DNA of 64,000 bases, taken from NCBI GenBank assembly GCA_016217545.1, contig JACRHT010000016.1, forward strand, positions 186,001 through 250,000. Direction: 5' to 3'. Under the pieces are notes generated by a model. That model ran no database searches. It had not been told where the DNA came from and saw only the letters and a list, made by a program, of their open reading frames with translations. The DNA comes from Opitutia bacterium (lineage in GTDB: Bacteria; Verrucomicrobiota; Verrucomicrobiia; Opitutales; Opitutaceae). Each line of letters begins with the position of its first letter. Positions within the stretch are counted from its first letter, which is position 1. A program made the position numbers and the translations under genes. Positions 7,847 to 16,644 of the stretch are shown piece by piece.

Positions 7847-9646
7847 TCAGTTGTTGGTTTTTAGAACCTGAATGAAAGCGTCCGGAGGGATCGAGACTTT
7901 GCCGATCTGCTTCATCTTCTTCTTACCCTCCTTCTGTTTCTCGAGGAGCTTGCGCTTGCGGGAGATGTCGCCGCCGTAGCATTTCGCTGTGACGTCCTTG
8001 CGCATCTCGCGAACGTTGTCGCGGGCGATGATCTTGCCGCCGATGGCGGCTTGCACCGCGATCTTGAACATCTGCGGCGGAATGATCTCGGCGAGTTTCT
8101 CGCAGAGCGCGCGGCCCTGCATCTCAGCTTTCGAGCGGTGCACGATGCTCGCGAAGGCGTCGACGGGATCGCCGTTCACGAGGATATCCATCTTCACGAG
8201 GTCGGAGGCGCGGTATTCGCCGAGCTCGTAGTCCATCGAGCCGTAGCCGCGCGTGATGCTCTTCAGGCGATCGTTGAAATCGACGAGGATTTCGTTGAGC
8301 GGCAGCACGCAGGTCAGCATGACGCGCGCGCCGTCGAGCGTGTCGGTGTGATCGAGCGAGCCGCGCTTTTCCATGATGAGGTTCATGATGTCGCCCATGA
8401 ACTCGTTCGGGATATGGATCTGCGCCTTGATGGTCGGCTCGGCGATTTCGAGGATCGAGGCCGGGTCCGGCAAATCGACGGGATTGTCGACTTCGATCGT
8501 CTCCTTGGCGTGATTCGTCACCTTGTAGACGACGCTCGGATACGTAGAGATGATATCGACGTCGTATTCGCGGCGGATGCGCTCCTGGATGACTTCCATG
8601 TGGAGCAGGCCGAGGAAGCCCGCGCGAAAACCGAAGCCGAGCGCGACGGACGATTCCGTTTGGTAGACGAGCGCCGAGTCGTTGAGTCGGAGTTTGCCGA
8701 GCGCGACCTTGAGTTTCTCGTAGTCGTCGGACTCGAGCGGATATAGGCCGCAATAGACCATCGGACGCACTTCCTTGTAGCCGGGCAGCATCTCGGCCGC
8801 GGGCTTGTTGGCATGCGTGACGGTGTCGCCGATCTTGATCTCGTCGGTGCTCTTGATGTTCGAGACGATGTAGCCGACGTCGCCGGGGCCGAGTTCGTTC
8901 ACCTTCTCCATCGCCGGGCGGAACACGCCCACTTCCTTCACTTCGGAGCGCTGGCCGGTGCTCATCAGCATCATCATTTCGCCGGCCTTGACGGTGCCGG
9001 AAAAGACGCGGGCGTAGGAAATGACGCCGCGGTAGGAATCATATTTCGAGTCGAAAACCAGCGCGCGCAACTCCGCGCAATCGGTCCAACGCGGCGGCGG
9101 GATGCGAGTGACGACGGCTTCGAGAATGTCCTGGATGCCGATGCCGGCCTTGCCGCTGGCGAGGATGGCTTCCTCGCCCGGAATCGTGAGGATGTCCTCG
9201 AGCTGCTTGATGCAGAGCTCGAGGTTGGCGCTCGGCAGGTCGATCTTGTTGATGACCGGAATGACCTTGAGGCCTTGGTTGAACGCCAGGTGCGCATTCG
9301 CGACCGTCTGCGCTTCGACGCCTTGGGCAGCGTCGATGAGCAACAGCGCGCCTTCGCACGCCGCGAGGGAGCGCGACACCTCATAGGAGAAGTCGACGTG
9401 TCCGGGCGTGTCCGTGAGGTGCAGCTTGTAGATTTTGCCGTCCTTCGCCGGGTAGTGCATCACGACCGGGTGCATCTTGATCGTGATGCCCCGCTCCTTC
9501 TCGAGATCCATCGCGTCGAGGTGCTGATCGGTCAGCACGCGCTGCGACACGGTGTTGGTGTATTCGAGCAGGCGGTCGGACAGCGTCGTCTTGCCGTGAT
9601 CGACGTGTGCGATGATGCAGAAGTTTCTGGTGAGCAAATCGGGCAT
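7847..9646 (-). CDS. lepA: Elongation factor 4 (LepA)
   Basis: This 599-residue GTPase begins MPDLLTRNF followed by G1 AHVDHGKTT, then DTPGHVDF and NKIDLP. The C-terminal LepA-specific domain contains the GGDISRKRKLL motif. EF4 acts on ribosomes and affects elongation or 30S maturation. The ATG at 9646 is chosen because it aligns with the family start; the reading frame stays open further upstream inside fabD. The start overlaps the fabD stop (TAATG). Co-transcription with lepB is a common bacterial arrangement. Confidence 0.97.
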   Translation of the reverse strand: MPDLLTRNFCIIAHVDHGKTTLSDRLLEYTNTVSQRVLTDQHLDAMDLEKERGITIKMHPVVMHYPAKDGKIYKLHLTDTPGHVDFSYEVSRSLAACEGALLLIDAAQGVEAQTVANAHLAFNQGLKVIPVINKIDLPSANLELCIKQLEDILTIPGEEAILASGKAGIGIQDILEAVVTRIPPPRWTDCAELRALVFDSKYDSYRGVISYARVFSGTVKAGEMMMLMSTGQRSEVKEVGVFRPAMEKVNELGPGDVGYIVSNIKSTDEIKIGDTVTHANKPAAEMLPGYKEVRPMVYCGLYPLESDDYEKLKVALGKLRLNDSALVYQTESSVALGFGFRAGFLGLLHMEVIQERIRREYDVDIISTYPSVVYKVTNHAKETIEVDNPVDLPDPASILEIAEPTIKAQIHIPNEFMGDIMNLIMEKRGSLDHTDTLDGARVMLTCVLPLNEILVDFNDRLKSITRGYGSMDYELGEYRASDLVKMDILVNGDPVDAFASIVHRSKAEMQGRALCEKLAEIIPPQMFKIAVQAAIGGKIIARDNVREMRKDVTAKCYGGDISRKRKLLEKQKEGKKKMKQIGKVSIPPDAFIQVLKTNN

Positions 9647-10551
9647 TAAGCGGGAAGTTCGGAGAGTTCGCTGAACGATTTGACGACCCACGCCTTCTCG
9701 GTGCGGCGCGCGAGTCCGGCGAGGACGCCGCCCGGGCCGCACTCCCAGAATTCCGTGGCGCCGGCAGCGACGGCGCTGCGCATGCAATCTTCCCACAGCA
9801 CGCTCGACACGACCTGTTTGACCAGCGCTTCGCGAATCTGTGCCGGCTCGCTCACGGCCTGGCCGGTGGTGTTGGTGAAGACGGTGAAGGCGGGGCGATT
9901 GAACGTCACGCCTTCGAGGAACTGCGCAAATTCCGCGCGCGCCGGTTCCATCAGGCGACTGTGGTAGGCTCCCGCGACGTTGAGCGGCATGACGCGCTTG
10001 AGGCCCTTATCCTTGGCCGCGGCGACGAGCGCTTCGACTTTGGTCTTCTCGCCGGAAACGATGATCTGGCCGGGCGCGTTGAAATTGGCCGCCTCGATGT
10101 CGAACTCACGGCAAAGCTCGGCGACCTTCGCGCGCTCCTCGCCGATGATCGCAGCCATGCCGCCGACGCTCTTCTCGCACGCCTGCTGCATGAGTTCGCC
10201 GCGGCGCGCCACGACTTTGAGGCCGGTTGCAAAATCGAAAACGCCGGCCGCGGTCAGCGCGGTCACTTCGCCGAGGCTGAGGCCGAGCGCGATGCTCACT
10301 TCCGGCAACTTGCCGCGCTCCTTCAGCGCCGCGACGACCGCGAGACCGTGGACGAACAGCGCGGGCTGGCAGACCTTGGTCTGCGTGAGTTCCGCCTCGG
10401 GTCCCTCGAAGCTGAGTTTCTTCAAATCCCAGCCGAGCACTTGGTTGGCTTGGTCGTAAAGCGCGCGCGCGGCGGCGGAGCCGTCGTAAAGCGACTTGCC
10501 CATGCCGACTTTCTGGGCGCCCTGCCCTGCGAAAAGAAGTGCCAATGACAT
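9646..10551 (-). CDS. fabD: Malonyl-CoA:ACP transacylase
   Basis: This 301-residue protein starts MSLALLFAGQGAQ, the family hallmark. It has nucleophile Ser92 in GLSLGE, Arg117, and the catalytic His197 in GAYHSRLM. It loads malonyl groups on ACP for fatty-acid synthesis. It is the first gene of a unit with lepA and lepB and overlaps the lepA start by one base. A CCGGTT-A-AACCGG palindrome lies about 13 bases upstream of the ATG and could be regulatory. Confidence 0.97.
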   Translation of the reverse strand: MSLALLFAGQGAQKVGMGKSLYDGSAAARALYDQANQVLGWDLKKLSFEGPEAELTQTKVCQPALFVHGLAVVAALKERGKLPEVSIALGLSLGEVTALTAAGVFDFATGLKVVARRGELMQQACEKSVGGMAAIIGEERAKVAELCREFDIEAANFNAPGQIIVSGEKTKVEALVAAAKDKGLKRVMPLNVAGAYHSRLMEPARAEFAQFLEGVTFNRPAFTVFTNTTGQAVSEPAQIREALVKQVVSSVLWEDCMRSAVAAGATEFWECGPGGVLAGLARRTEKAWVVKSFSELSELPA

Positions 10552-10563
10552 AGATGAAAGGGG

Positions 10564-10576
10564 CCGGTTAAACCGG
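10564..10576. promoter_or_regulatory. 13-base palindrome before fabD
   Basis: CCGGTT-A-AACCGG is a perfect inverted repeat between the stop of the exported proline/alanine-rich protein gene (10599) and the fabD ATG (10551). It could be an operator or a short attenuator stem in the fabD leader. Only the symmetry and position support this. Confidence 0.3.
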
Positions 10577-10598
10577 TCCGCCGCGCTGAATCCAAGCC

Positions 10599-11510
10599 CT
10601 AAAATTTTTTCAGCTGCGGGAAGTATTTTTTGTCCTCCGACGGCGGCGGTGGAAGCGCGAGTTTCAGGTCGGGCTTCGCGCGCTCCGGGAGATCGTAAAC
10701 CGTGCTCGGCGCCGTCGCGGCGGGCGATGCCGGCGAGACACCCGATTCGAGGGCACTCGGACGCGCCTCAACCGGCCGCGGTTGGTCGAACGACGGCAAC
10801 CCCAGCGCTTGAACGAACGGGTTGCCCGTTGCGGAATGTCGCGCCGCGCCCGTGTCGATTGCCGGCAAGTTCGCCGACGAGGTGACGCGCGATTCGCCCC
10901 CGTCCGTCGCGCCATTCGGCATGGCTGCGCCGCCGGTCGCCACGTCCGTGGGCATCGAGTCCTTCAACGCGTCGCTCACCGGCGAGTTCGCCAGCCAGTC
11001 CTTCATGAAGGGCGCGAACGGGTCGGCCGCCGCCGAAGGGGTGAGTTTGGTGTCGGGTGCGCCGGCCGCGTCGAGCTGCCGCGTTTCGCTCTGCGCGCGC
11101 TGACGTTCGTAGAGACGGAGGAAATAGTCGGGATCAGAAGGATCGAGCGGCTTCGCCTCCTCCTCGCGCTCCCGGTCCCGATCTTCCTTCGTGGCTCCCC
11201 CGCTGACCGATTTGCGGCTTTCGAGTTTGTTGAAACCCTCGAGCAGCCAGTCGCGGCGTGCCTTGGCCTTCTCTTGCGCGGCGCGATCTTCGCGCTTCGG
11301 AGTCGGTGCAGGCACATTGGTTTCCGGCGTGTTGAGCGATGGGAGGTCGAGTTTCACGCCGCCGGGCGTCGCGGCGTTTTGCGCCGCCTCGTCCTTGCGC
11401 AGCGCCTGGAGCTGCTGCTTGGCCTCCGCGAGCGGCGCGTTGGGGTCATCTGCGGCGGGGGCGAGACACGCGACGCCGAACGCAGCAACCATGGCGATCG
11501 TGTGTCTCAC
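10599..11510 (-). CDS. Exported proline/alanine-rich protein of unknown function, coupled to pilT
   Basis: This 303-residue protein starts with GTG overlapping the pilT stop (GTGA). Its N-terminus is a signal peptide (hydrophobic AMVAAFGVACLAPAA). The rest is low-complexity: charged coiled-coil-like stretches around 25-45 and 75-130, then a Pro/Ala/Ser-rich region, ending in a basic/aromatic tail (KKYFPQLKKF). No domain is recognised. Translational coupling to the pilus ATPase suggests an envelope or pilus-associated role, which is inference. A later ATG at residue 7 is an alternative start. Confidence 0.75.
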   Translation of the reverse strand: MRHTIAMVAAFGVACLAPAADDPNAPLAEAKQQLQALRKDEAAQNAATPGGVKLDLPSLNTPETNVPAPTPKREDRAAQEKAKARRDWLLEGFNKLESRKSVSGGATKEDRDREREEEAKPLDPSDPDYFLRLYERQRAQSETRQLDAAGAPDTKLTPSAAADPFAPFMKDWLANSPVSDALKDSMPTDVATGGAAMPNGATDGGESRVTSSANLPAIDTGAARHSATGNPFVQALGLPSFDQPRPVEARPSALESGVSPASPAATAPSTVYDLPERAKPDLKLALPPPPSEDKKYFPQLKKF

Positions 11511-12601
11511 GTCGGGGCGCCGATTCCCTTCATCGTCATTTCCAGCGCGCGAGGATTCGGCGAGAAGCGAAGGGCCTCGGCTTTGCTGATTTTGCCCTCG
11601 CGGAACAACCGGTGCAGATCGCGATTGAACGATCGCGACATACCGTCGGCACCGGAATCGAGCAGCTGTTGGATCTTATCGTTCTGTCCTTCGAGGATCA
11701 GGTTCCTGATCGTGGTGTCGGCGACCATGATTTCGTGGGCGGCGAAGCGGCCGCCGCCTTCCATCGCGGGAATGAGTTTCTGGCAGATGAAACCGCGCAG
11801 CGAGCCCGCGATCTGGCGGCGCGCCTGCGCGATTTGCTCGGGCGGGAAAAATTCGAAAAGGCGCGTCAGCGATTGCGCGACGGTGGCGGCGTGCATCGTC
11901 GAGAACACCAAGTGGCCAGTCTCGGCGGCGGAGATGGCGGTCTCGAACGTCTCCTTGTCGCGCATTTCGCCGATCAGGATGATATCCGGGTTTTGGCGGA
12001 GCACGGATTTGATCGCCATTTCGAAGTTCGGCACGTCGATGCCGATCTCGCGCTGCTGGAAGACGGACTTGTCGTCGCTGAACGTGTATTCGATCGGGTC
12101 CTCGATGGTGACGATGTGCTTGTCGAGATTCTGGTTAATCCAGTTCATCATCGCCGCCATCGTCGAGCTCTTGCCGGAGCCGGTTGCGCCGCAGACGAGC
12201 AGGATGCCGTCTTTGGCCTGCGCGAGTTTCACGAGCACGTCGGATTCGATCTTCAACTCCTCGAAAGTCGGCGGGCGGCTCTTGATATGACGCAACACGA
12301 TCGAGACCGTGCCGCGCTGGTGAAAACCGTTCACGCGAAAGCGCCCGACGTCCGCCGCCGCATACGCGAAGTCCACCTGGCCGTCCTTTTCCCAATTCGG
12401 CCGGAACACCGACGGCACATGCTCGCTGACCCAAGCGTCGGCCTGCTCGTGGGTAATCGGGTCCATCTCGACGGCCCGCAGCCGGCCACCGATGCGCAGA
12501 TAGCCCGGCTTGTTTGATTTGATCACGACGTCACTCGCGCCGCTCTCGACGGCGAGTTTCAACAGATCGTTCATGATCTCGGTGTGAACCGTTGTGCTCA
12601 T
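11507..12601 (-). CDS. pilT: Type IV pilus twitching ATPase PilT/PilU
   Basis: This 364-residue secretion ATPase has Walker A GATGSGKSST, the Asp box, Walker B region LIGEMRD and the His box STMHAATVAQ. PilT-type ATPases power pilus retraction at the inner membrane. Length and the short N-terminal domain fit PilT or PilU, and the sequence alone does not separate them. The ATG at 12601 is preferred to an upstream in-frame start. It is divergent from dapA with about 75 bases between. No other pilus genes are in the window. Confidence 0.92.
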   Translation of the reverse strand: MSTTVHTEIMNDLLKLAVESGASDVVIKSNKPGYLRIGGRLRAVEMDPITHEQADAWVSEHVPSVFRPNWEKDGQVDFAYAAADVGRFRVNGFHQRGTVSIVLRHIKSRPPTFEELKIESDVLVKLAQAKDGILLVCGATGSGKSSTMAAMMNWINQNLDKHIVTIEDPIEYTFSDDKSVFQQREIGIDVPNFEMAIKSVLRQNPDIILIGEMRDKETFETAISAAETGHLVFSTMHAATVAQSLTRLFEFFPPEQIAQARRQIAGSLRGFICQKLIPAMEGGGRFAAHEIMVADTTIRNLILEGQNDKIQQLLDSGADGMSRSFNRDLHRLFREGKISKAEALRFSPNPRALEMTMKGIGAPT

Positions 12602-12675
12602 GGGGAATTTTGGGCGTGAACCGGCAGCCAAGCTTGTTTTGCCTACGAACTTCGCAATCGTTGAGACAACTCTCC

Positions 12676-13572
12676 ATGAAGTCCAGCCGCCCGTTCACCG
12701 GGACCATCACTGCCCTCGTCACGCCGTTCAAGAATGGCGCGGTCGCCTACGACGACCTGCGCGCGCTCGTGAATTTCCAGATAAAATCCGGCATCGACGG
12801 CATCGTCTCGGTCGGCACGACGGGCGAGTCCCCCACTCTCGACCACGAAGAGCATCTGGAGGTGATTCGCGCGACGATCGCGGCCGCGCGCGGCCGCACG
12901 CCGGTCATCGCGGGCACCGGCTCCAACTCCACGAAGGAAGCGATCCACCTCACGAAGGAGTCCGACCGCGCCGGCGCCGACGCGATGCTCGTCGTCGCGC
13001 CCTACTACAACAAGCCGACGCAACAGGGTATCTTCGAATATTTCTGCGCCATCGCCGATGCGACGGACAAGCCGATCATCCTCTACTCGATCCCCGGCCG
13101 TTGCGGCATCGAGATTAGCGTCGGCGTGATCGAGAAACTCCGCGCGCGCTACAAGCACGTCGCCTGGGTCAAGGAGGCCGGCGGCTCCGTTGATCGCGTC
13201 GACCAGATTCTCCAGGCGTGCGGCGACTCCGTGACGGTGCTCAGCGGCGATGACTCTCTCACGTTGCCGTTCATGTCCGTCGGCGCGCAGGGCGTGATCT
13301 CGGTCGCATCGAACCTCTATCCGAAGGAAACCGGCAAGATGGTGCGCCTCGCGCTAGACGGCGACTTTGCCAAGGCCCGCGCGCTGCACCGGAAGCTCTA
13401 CCCGATGTTCAAGACGATCTTCATCGAGGCCAACCCGGTGCCGATCAAGGCCGCCCTCGCGCGCGCCGGATACATCGCTTCGGAGGAAGTCCGCTCGCCG
13501 CTCTGCCCGCTGCTCGACGCCAATCGCAAAACCCTTTTCGGCGTGCTCGACGCACTTGCCGCCAAGAAGTGA
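12676..13572 (+). CDS. dapA: 4-hydroxy-tetrahydrodipicolinate synthase
   Basis: This 298-residue TIM-barrel aldolase has Schiff-base Lys166 (VKEAGG), Tyr137, the GTTGE motif (48-51) and Arg142. It condenses pyruvate with aspartate semialdehyde, the committed step to diaminopimelate and lysine. The ATG at 12676 gives the usual family N-terminus (FTGTITALVTPF). The dapB start overlaps its stop by GTGA, so the two steps are coupled. Confidence 0.97.
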   Translation: MKSSRPFTGTITALVTPFKNGAVAYDDLRALVNFQIKSGIDGIVSVGTTGESPTLDHEEHLEVIRATIAAARGRTPVIAGTGSNSTKEAIHLTKESDRAGADAMLVVAPYYNKPTQQGIFEYFCAIADATDKPIILYSIPGRCGIEISVGVIEKLRARYKHVAWVKEAGGSVDRVDQILQACGDSVTVLSGDDSLTLPFMSVGAQGVISVASNLYPKETGKMVRLALDGDFAKARALHRKLYPMFKTIFIEANPVPIKAALARAGYIASEEVRSPLCPLLDANRKTLFGVLDALAAKK

Positions 13573-14309
13573 GCGCGCCCCGCCTCATCATTAACGGTGC
13601 CAAGGGCCGCATGGGCCGCGCGCTGCTCGCCGCCGCCGCGGATCTGAAGCTGCCGGTCGCTGCGTCGGTCGACGCAGGCGACGATCTCGCCGCCGCCCTC
13701 ACGCTCGGCGACGTGCTTGTCGACTTCAGCGCGCACAGCGCGACGCACCGCGTGATCGAACTCGCTGTCGCGCAAAAAAAGGCGCTGGTCATCGGCACCA
13801 CCGGTCATGCGGCGGACGAGAAGAAGAAACTCGCCGCGCTCGCCGCGCAGGTGCCGACCGTCTGGGCCGGCAATTTTTCCGTCGGCGTGAATCTCCTGTT
13901 CGCGCTCACGCGCCGGGCGACGCGCATCCTTGGTGCCGATTACGACACCGAGGTCGTCGAGATGCATCATCGCTTCAAGAAAGACGCTCCGAGCGGCACG
14001 GCCGCGCGCTTGCTCGAGATCATCCTTGAGGAGCGCAAGCTCGCCGCAGCCGACGCGCTGCGCCACGGCCGCTCCGGCATCACGGGCGAGCGTTCCACGA
14101 ACGAGGTCGGCGTGCACGCGCTCCGCGGCGGCGACGTGGTCGGCGATCACACGGTCATCTACGCGGCGCTCGGCGAGCGCGTGGAGCTCACGCACAAGGC
14201 GAGCGACCGACAGATCTTCGCGCGCGGTGCGCTGCGTGCGGCGCAGTGGGTCGTGAGCCAGAAACCCGGCGTTTACGACATGCAGGACGTCCTCGGCTTG
14301 AAGGAGTGA
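13569..14309 (+). CDS. dapB: 4-hydroxy-tetrahydrodipicolinate reductase
   Basis: This 246-residue reductase has the NAD(P) loop NGAKGRMG near the start and the catalytic/substrate motif EMHHRFKKDAPSGTA, the DapB signature. It reduces the product of DapA. The GTG start overlaps the dapA stop by four bases. ruvA begins one base after its stop, giving a dapA-dapB-ruvA unit. Confidence 0.97.
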   Translation: MSAPRLIINGAKGRMGRALLAAAADLKLPVAASVDAGDDLAAALTLGDVLVDFSAHSATHRVIELAVAQKKALVIGTTGHAADEKKKLAALAAQVPTVWAGNFSVGVNLLFALTRRATRILGADYDTEVVEMHHRFKKDAPSGTAARLLEIILEERKLAAADALRHGRSGITGERSTNEVGVHALRGGDVVGDHTVIYAALGERVELTHKASDRQIFARGALRAAQWVVSQKPGVYDMQDVLGLKE

Positions 14310-14310
14310 A

Positions 14311-14910
14311 ATGATCACCCGAATCACCGGCACGCTCGTCAGCGCCACTCCGCTCCACGCCGTCATCGAGACCGGCGGCCTCGCTTACGAGGTGCACATC
14401 CCGGTGACGACCGCCGAACGGCTGCCCCAGCCCGGCCAGCAGGCGCGACTGCACACGCTCGTCGTCTATCGCGAGGACTCGCAGACGATGTATGGCTTCG
14501 CGAGCGAGGATGAACGCGATTTCTTCCGCCTCCTCGTGGAAAAAGTCTCCGGCATCGGTCCGAAGACGGCGCTGAGCATTTTCAGCAAACTCTCGCTGCC
14601 GGTGTTGCAGGGCGCGATTGCGGCAGGCGATGTCGGGTTGCTCGCGAAATGCCCGGGCATCGGCAAGAAGACCGCCGAGCGCCTCGTCATGGAATTGCGC
14701 GACAAGCTCAGCGCCGCGCCAGTGGCAGTCCCCGCCTCCGCCGGCGGAGACGCAACCGCGCCAGCGGACAACAAGGTCCGCGATGCTGTCATGGCTCTGG
14801 TTGCGCTCGGCTACAAGGCGGCCGACGCCGACAAGTCCGTGCGTCAGGCTTGGGTCGCGCTCGGGGCGTCGGCGACGACCGAAGCGCTGATCAAGAAAGC
14901 ACTGGGCTAA
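14311..14910 (+). CDS. ruvA: Holliday junction helicase subunit RuvA
   Basis: This 199-residue protein has an OB-fold start (MITRITGTL), the helix-hairpin-helix pair VSGIGPKTAL and CPGIGKKTAERLV, and a C-terminal domain that contacts RuvB. It binds four-way junctions and recruits RuvB for branch migration. ruvB and ruvC are not adjacent. It is the last gene of the dapA-dapB run and converges on the anti-sigma gene across a shared stem-loop. Confidence 0.96.
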   Translation: MITRITGTLVSATPLHAVIETGGLAYEVHIPVTTAERLPQPGQQARLHTLVVYREDSQTMYGFASEDERDFFRLLVEKVSGIGPKTALSIFSKLSLPVLQGAIAAGDVGLLAKCPGIGKKTAERLVMELRDKLSAAPVAVPASAGGDATAPADNKVRDAVMALVALGYKAADADKSVRQAWVALGASATTEALIKKALG

Positions 14911-14911
14911 G

Positions 14912-14938
14912 AAAAAGCCCGCGTCGGTGGACGCGGGC
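14912..14938 (-). terminator. Rho-independent terminator after the anti-sigma gene
   Basis: A 9-pair stem GCCCGCGTC/GACGCGGGC with loop GGTG is followed, on the minus strand, by five T residues. It lies 25 bases beyond the anti-sigma stop. The same stem immediately follows ruvA on the plus strand but without a T run there. Confidence 0.85.
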
Positions 14939-14963
14939 CGGGCAACGAAGGACTTTCGGGCGC

Positions 14964-15656
14964 TCAGCGCTGGAATTGGAAGGCGGTGAACTCCGTCTGC
15001 ACGCGCGGATTCTTGCTCTTCTGGAGCAGGTTCGCGCGGCGTTGGAGTGCATTGCGTTCGTCGAAGACACCGTCGTCGAACAGCGAGTCGAGGCGCGGCG
15101 CGGTGCCGTTGGGCAGCGCGAGCAGGCGATCGTCTTCCTGCCGCAGGGACGCGAGGAGCGTCGCGTAGTCGGCGGCGATAGCCTGACGCTGCGGAAGCTC
15201 GGCGCGGGCCGGTTGCGGCGCGGCGGCCACGGCCACCGGTGCGGGTTGCTGGACTGCCGCCACCACCGGAGCGGCGGCGGTCGGCTTGGCCGCGGCCAGA
15301 TCCGTCGACGCGAGCGCGGCGTCGGAAAAATTGGAGCGCATCACCACAAAGGCGACGCAGGCTGCGGCGGCAAGGCCGCTGGCGGCGTAGGCCCAACGCA
15401 GGCGACGCTGGCGAATGCGCCCTTGGATGTGGGCGATGGTCGCGGGCTGGCGGGCGGGCTGGCCGGTCTGCTCGGAGTGGGCGCGGAAGCTCTCATAGAC
15501 GAGCTTCGTGGCGCGGTGCATCCGGCAGTATTGCAGGTAAACCTGGCGGCGACGCGGGTTGGACTGAATCTCCAACTCGAGTTCGGCGGCCTCGTCCGGC
15601 GAAATTTGCCGGTCGATGTAGAGGTTCACCAGTTCGGTGAAACGTGTGTCCTTCAT
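14964..15656 (-). CDS. Membrane anti-sigma factor paired with the adjacent ECF sigma factor
   Basis: This 230-residue protein has an N-terminal cytosolic helical region (MKDTRFTELVNLYIDRQI to about residue 75) resembling anti-sigma domains, one transmembrane helix around 80-100 (AYAASGLAAAACVAFVV), then an Ala/Pro-rich periplasmic part. No canonical HxxxCxxC zinc motif is seen, only YCRMH. Its ATG overlaps the sigma stop (ATGA), the usual layout for a sigma factor and its membrane-bound inhibitor. The function is inferred from this context and topology. Confidence 0.78.
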   Translation of the reverse strand: MKDTRFTELVNLYIDRQISPDEAAELELEIQSNPRRRQVYLQYCRMHRATKLVYESFRAHSEQTGQPARQPATIAHIQGRIRQRRLRWAYAASGLAAAACVAFVVMRSNFSDAALASTDLAAAKPTAAAPVVAAVQQPAPVAVAAAPQPARAELPQRQAIAADYATLLASLRQEDDRLLALPNGTAPRLDSLFDDGVFDERNALQRRANLLQKSKNPRVQTEFTAFQFQR

Positions 15657-16258
15657 TGCTGAAATTCCTCCCCTAGTCTCTCGCGCAGGCTCTCGCGGGC
15701 GCGGGCGATGCGGCTTTTGACGGTGCCGACGCTGATGCCGAGAATCTCGGCGATTTCCTCGTAAGAAAGGTTCTGCACATTGCGGAGAATGAGAATCTCC
15801 CGGTGCTTCTCGTTGAGCTCCTCCATGCACTCGGCCACGCGATTGACGAATTCCTGCGTGACGGTGGCGTCTTCGGGAGTCTCCTGCTCGGACGGGATGA
15901 GTTCGGCGATCGTGGTATCGTTGTCGGCGCCGAGGGGCGCGTCGAACGAGATCGATTGGTCGCGCTTGCGCCGCCACCAATACCAGTAGCGGTTCCGCGC
16001 GAGGTTCGTGGCGATCTGGTAAAGCCACGTGGAGAACGCGGACTCGCCGCGGAAATTGGTGAGTCCGCGATGCGCGCGGATGAACGCGTCCTGCGTGACC
16101 TCCTCGGCATCCTGCTGGTTGCGCAGGAGCTGGTTGACCATCGCGTAGATGCGATCCCAATAACGGGTGACGAGCTGGTCGAACGCGGCGGAGTCCCCGC
16201 CTTTGAAGCGTTCCACCAGCATGCGATCCAATGCGACTTCCTGGGCCTTGGCTGTCAT
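15653..16258 (-). CDS. ECF RNA polymerase sigma factor
   Basis: This 201-residue sigma factor has region 2 (DAEEVTQDAFIRAHRGL and FSTWLYQIATNLARNRYW) and region 4 (LSYEEIAEILGISVGTVKSRIARARESL). It redirects RNA polymerase to a small regulon. The ATG at 16258 is chosen because conserved region 2 begins soon after it; upstream in-frame codons would extend into the tRNA-side spacer. It is divergent from tRNA-Lys and coupled to its anti-sigma gene. The inducing signal is unknown. Confidence 0.92.
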   Translation of the reverse strand: MTAKAQEVALDRMLVERFKGGDSAAFDQLVTRYWDRIYAMVNQLLRNQQDAEEVTQDAFIRAHRGLTNFRGESAFSTWLYQIATNLARNRYWYWWRRKRDQSISFDAPLGADNDTTIAELIPSEQETPEDATVTQEFVNRVAECMEELNEKHREILILRNVQNLSYEEIAEILGISVGTVKSRIARARESLRERLGEEFQQ

Positions 16259-16445
16259 GTGCTCAGGGTCGTTTGGATTTGGAAATTCGTGAATTGTTCC
16301 CACAGAAAATTCTCCGGGCCGGTTTATTGGTTTGATGGCAGACCGACCTGACGGGTCGGACGTTGAGCGTTGGGCGGCGAAGTGCCAAATAATTCTTGCT
16401 TTGCCCGCCATCTGAAAAAATAAACTGCCCGCTTACTTGGGTTTG

Positions 16446-16520
16446 GGGTCGATAGCTCAATGGTAGAGCAGCGTCCTTTTAAGTCGTTGGTTCTGGGTTC
16501 GAATCCCAGTCGACCCACCA
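16446..16520 (+). tRNA. tRNA-Lys (anticodon UUU) with encoded CCA
   Basis: The sequence folds as a complete cloverleaf: acceptor GGGTCGA/TCGACCC perfectly paired, D stem GCTC/GAGC, anticodon loop CTTTTAA, T stem CTGGG/CCCAG with TTCGAAT loop, discriminator A and genomic CCA. The UUU anticodon reads AAA and AAG. The anticodon stem GCGTC/GTCGT contains one U.U mismatch at 30-40 and a G.U pair at 27-43. It decodes lysine in the cytosol and stands alone between the ECF sigma gene and the response regulator. Confidence 0.97.
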
Positions 16521-16644
16521 CCCCTTCCAAGTGCGTGCGGCCACTTCGGTTGCACAAACATCCGGGTTGTGTTTTCCAGGCCGCTTGTCTTACCTGCGGA
16601 CACCAAGTCTCTCACTCGCGCTCGCGCATTTTTCCCAACACCAC

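Noticed and set aside
13569-14910. A dap operon extending to dapF
   Set aside because: dapA and dapB are coupled, but the DapF homologue is 35 kb away and flanked by other genes, so they are not one transcription unit.
16259-16310. A GGGAAC-type -35 box for autoregulation of the first ECF sigma gene
   Set aside because: GGGAAC occurs on the minus strand near 16301 but no convincing -10 element follows at the usual spacing, so it is not listed as a promoter.
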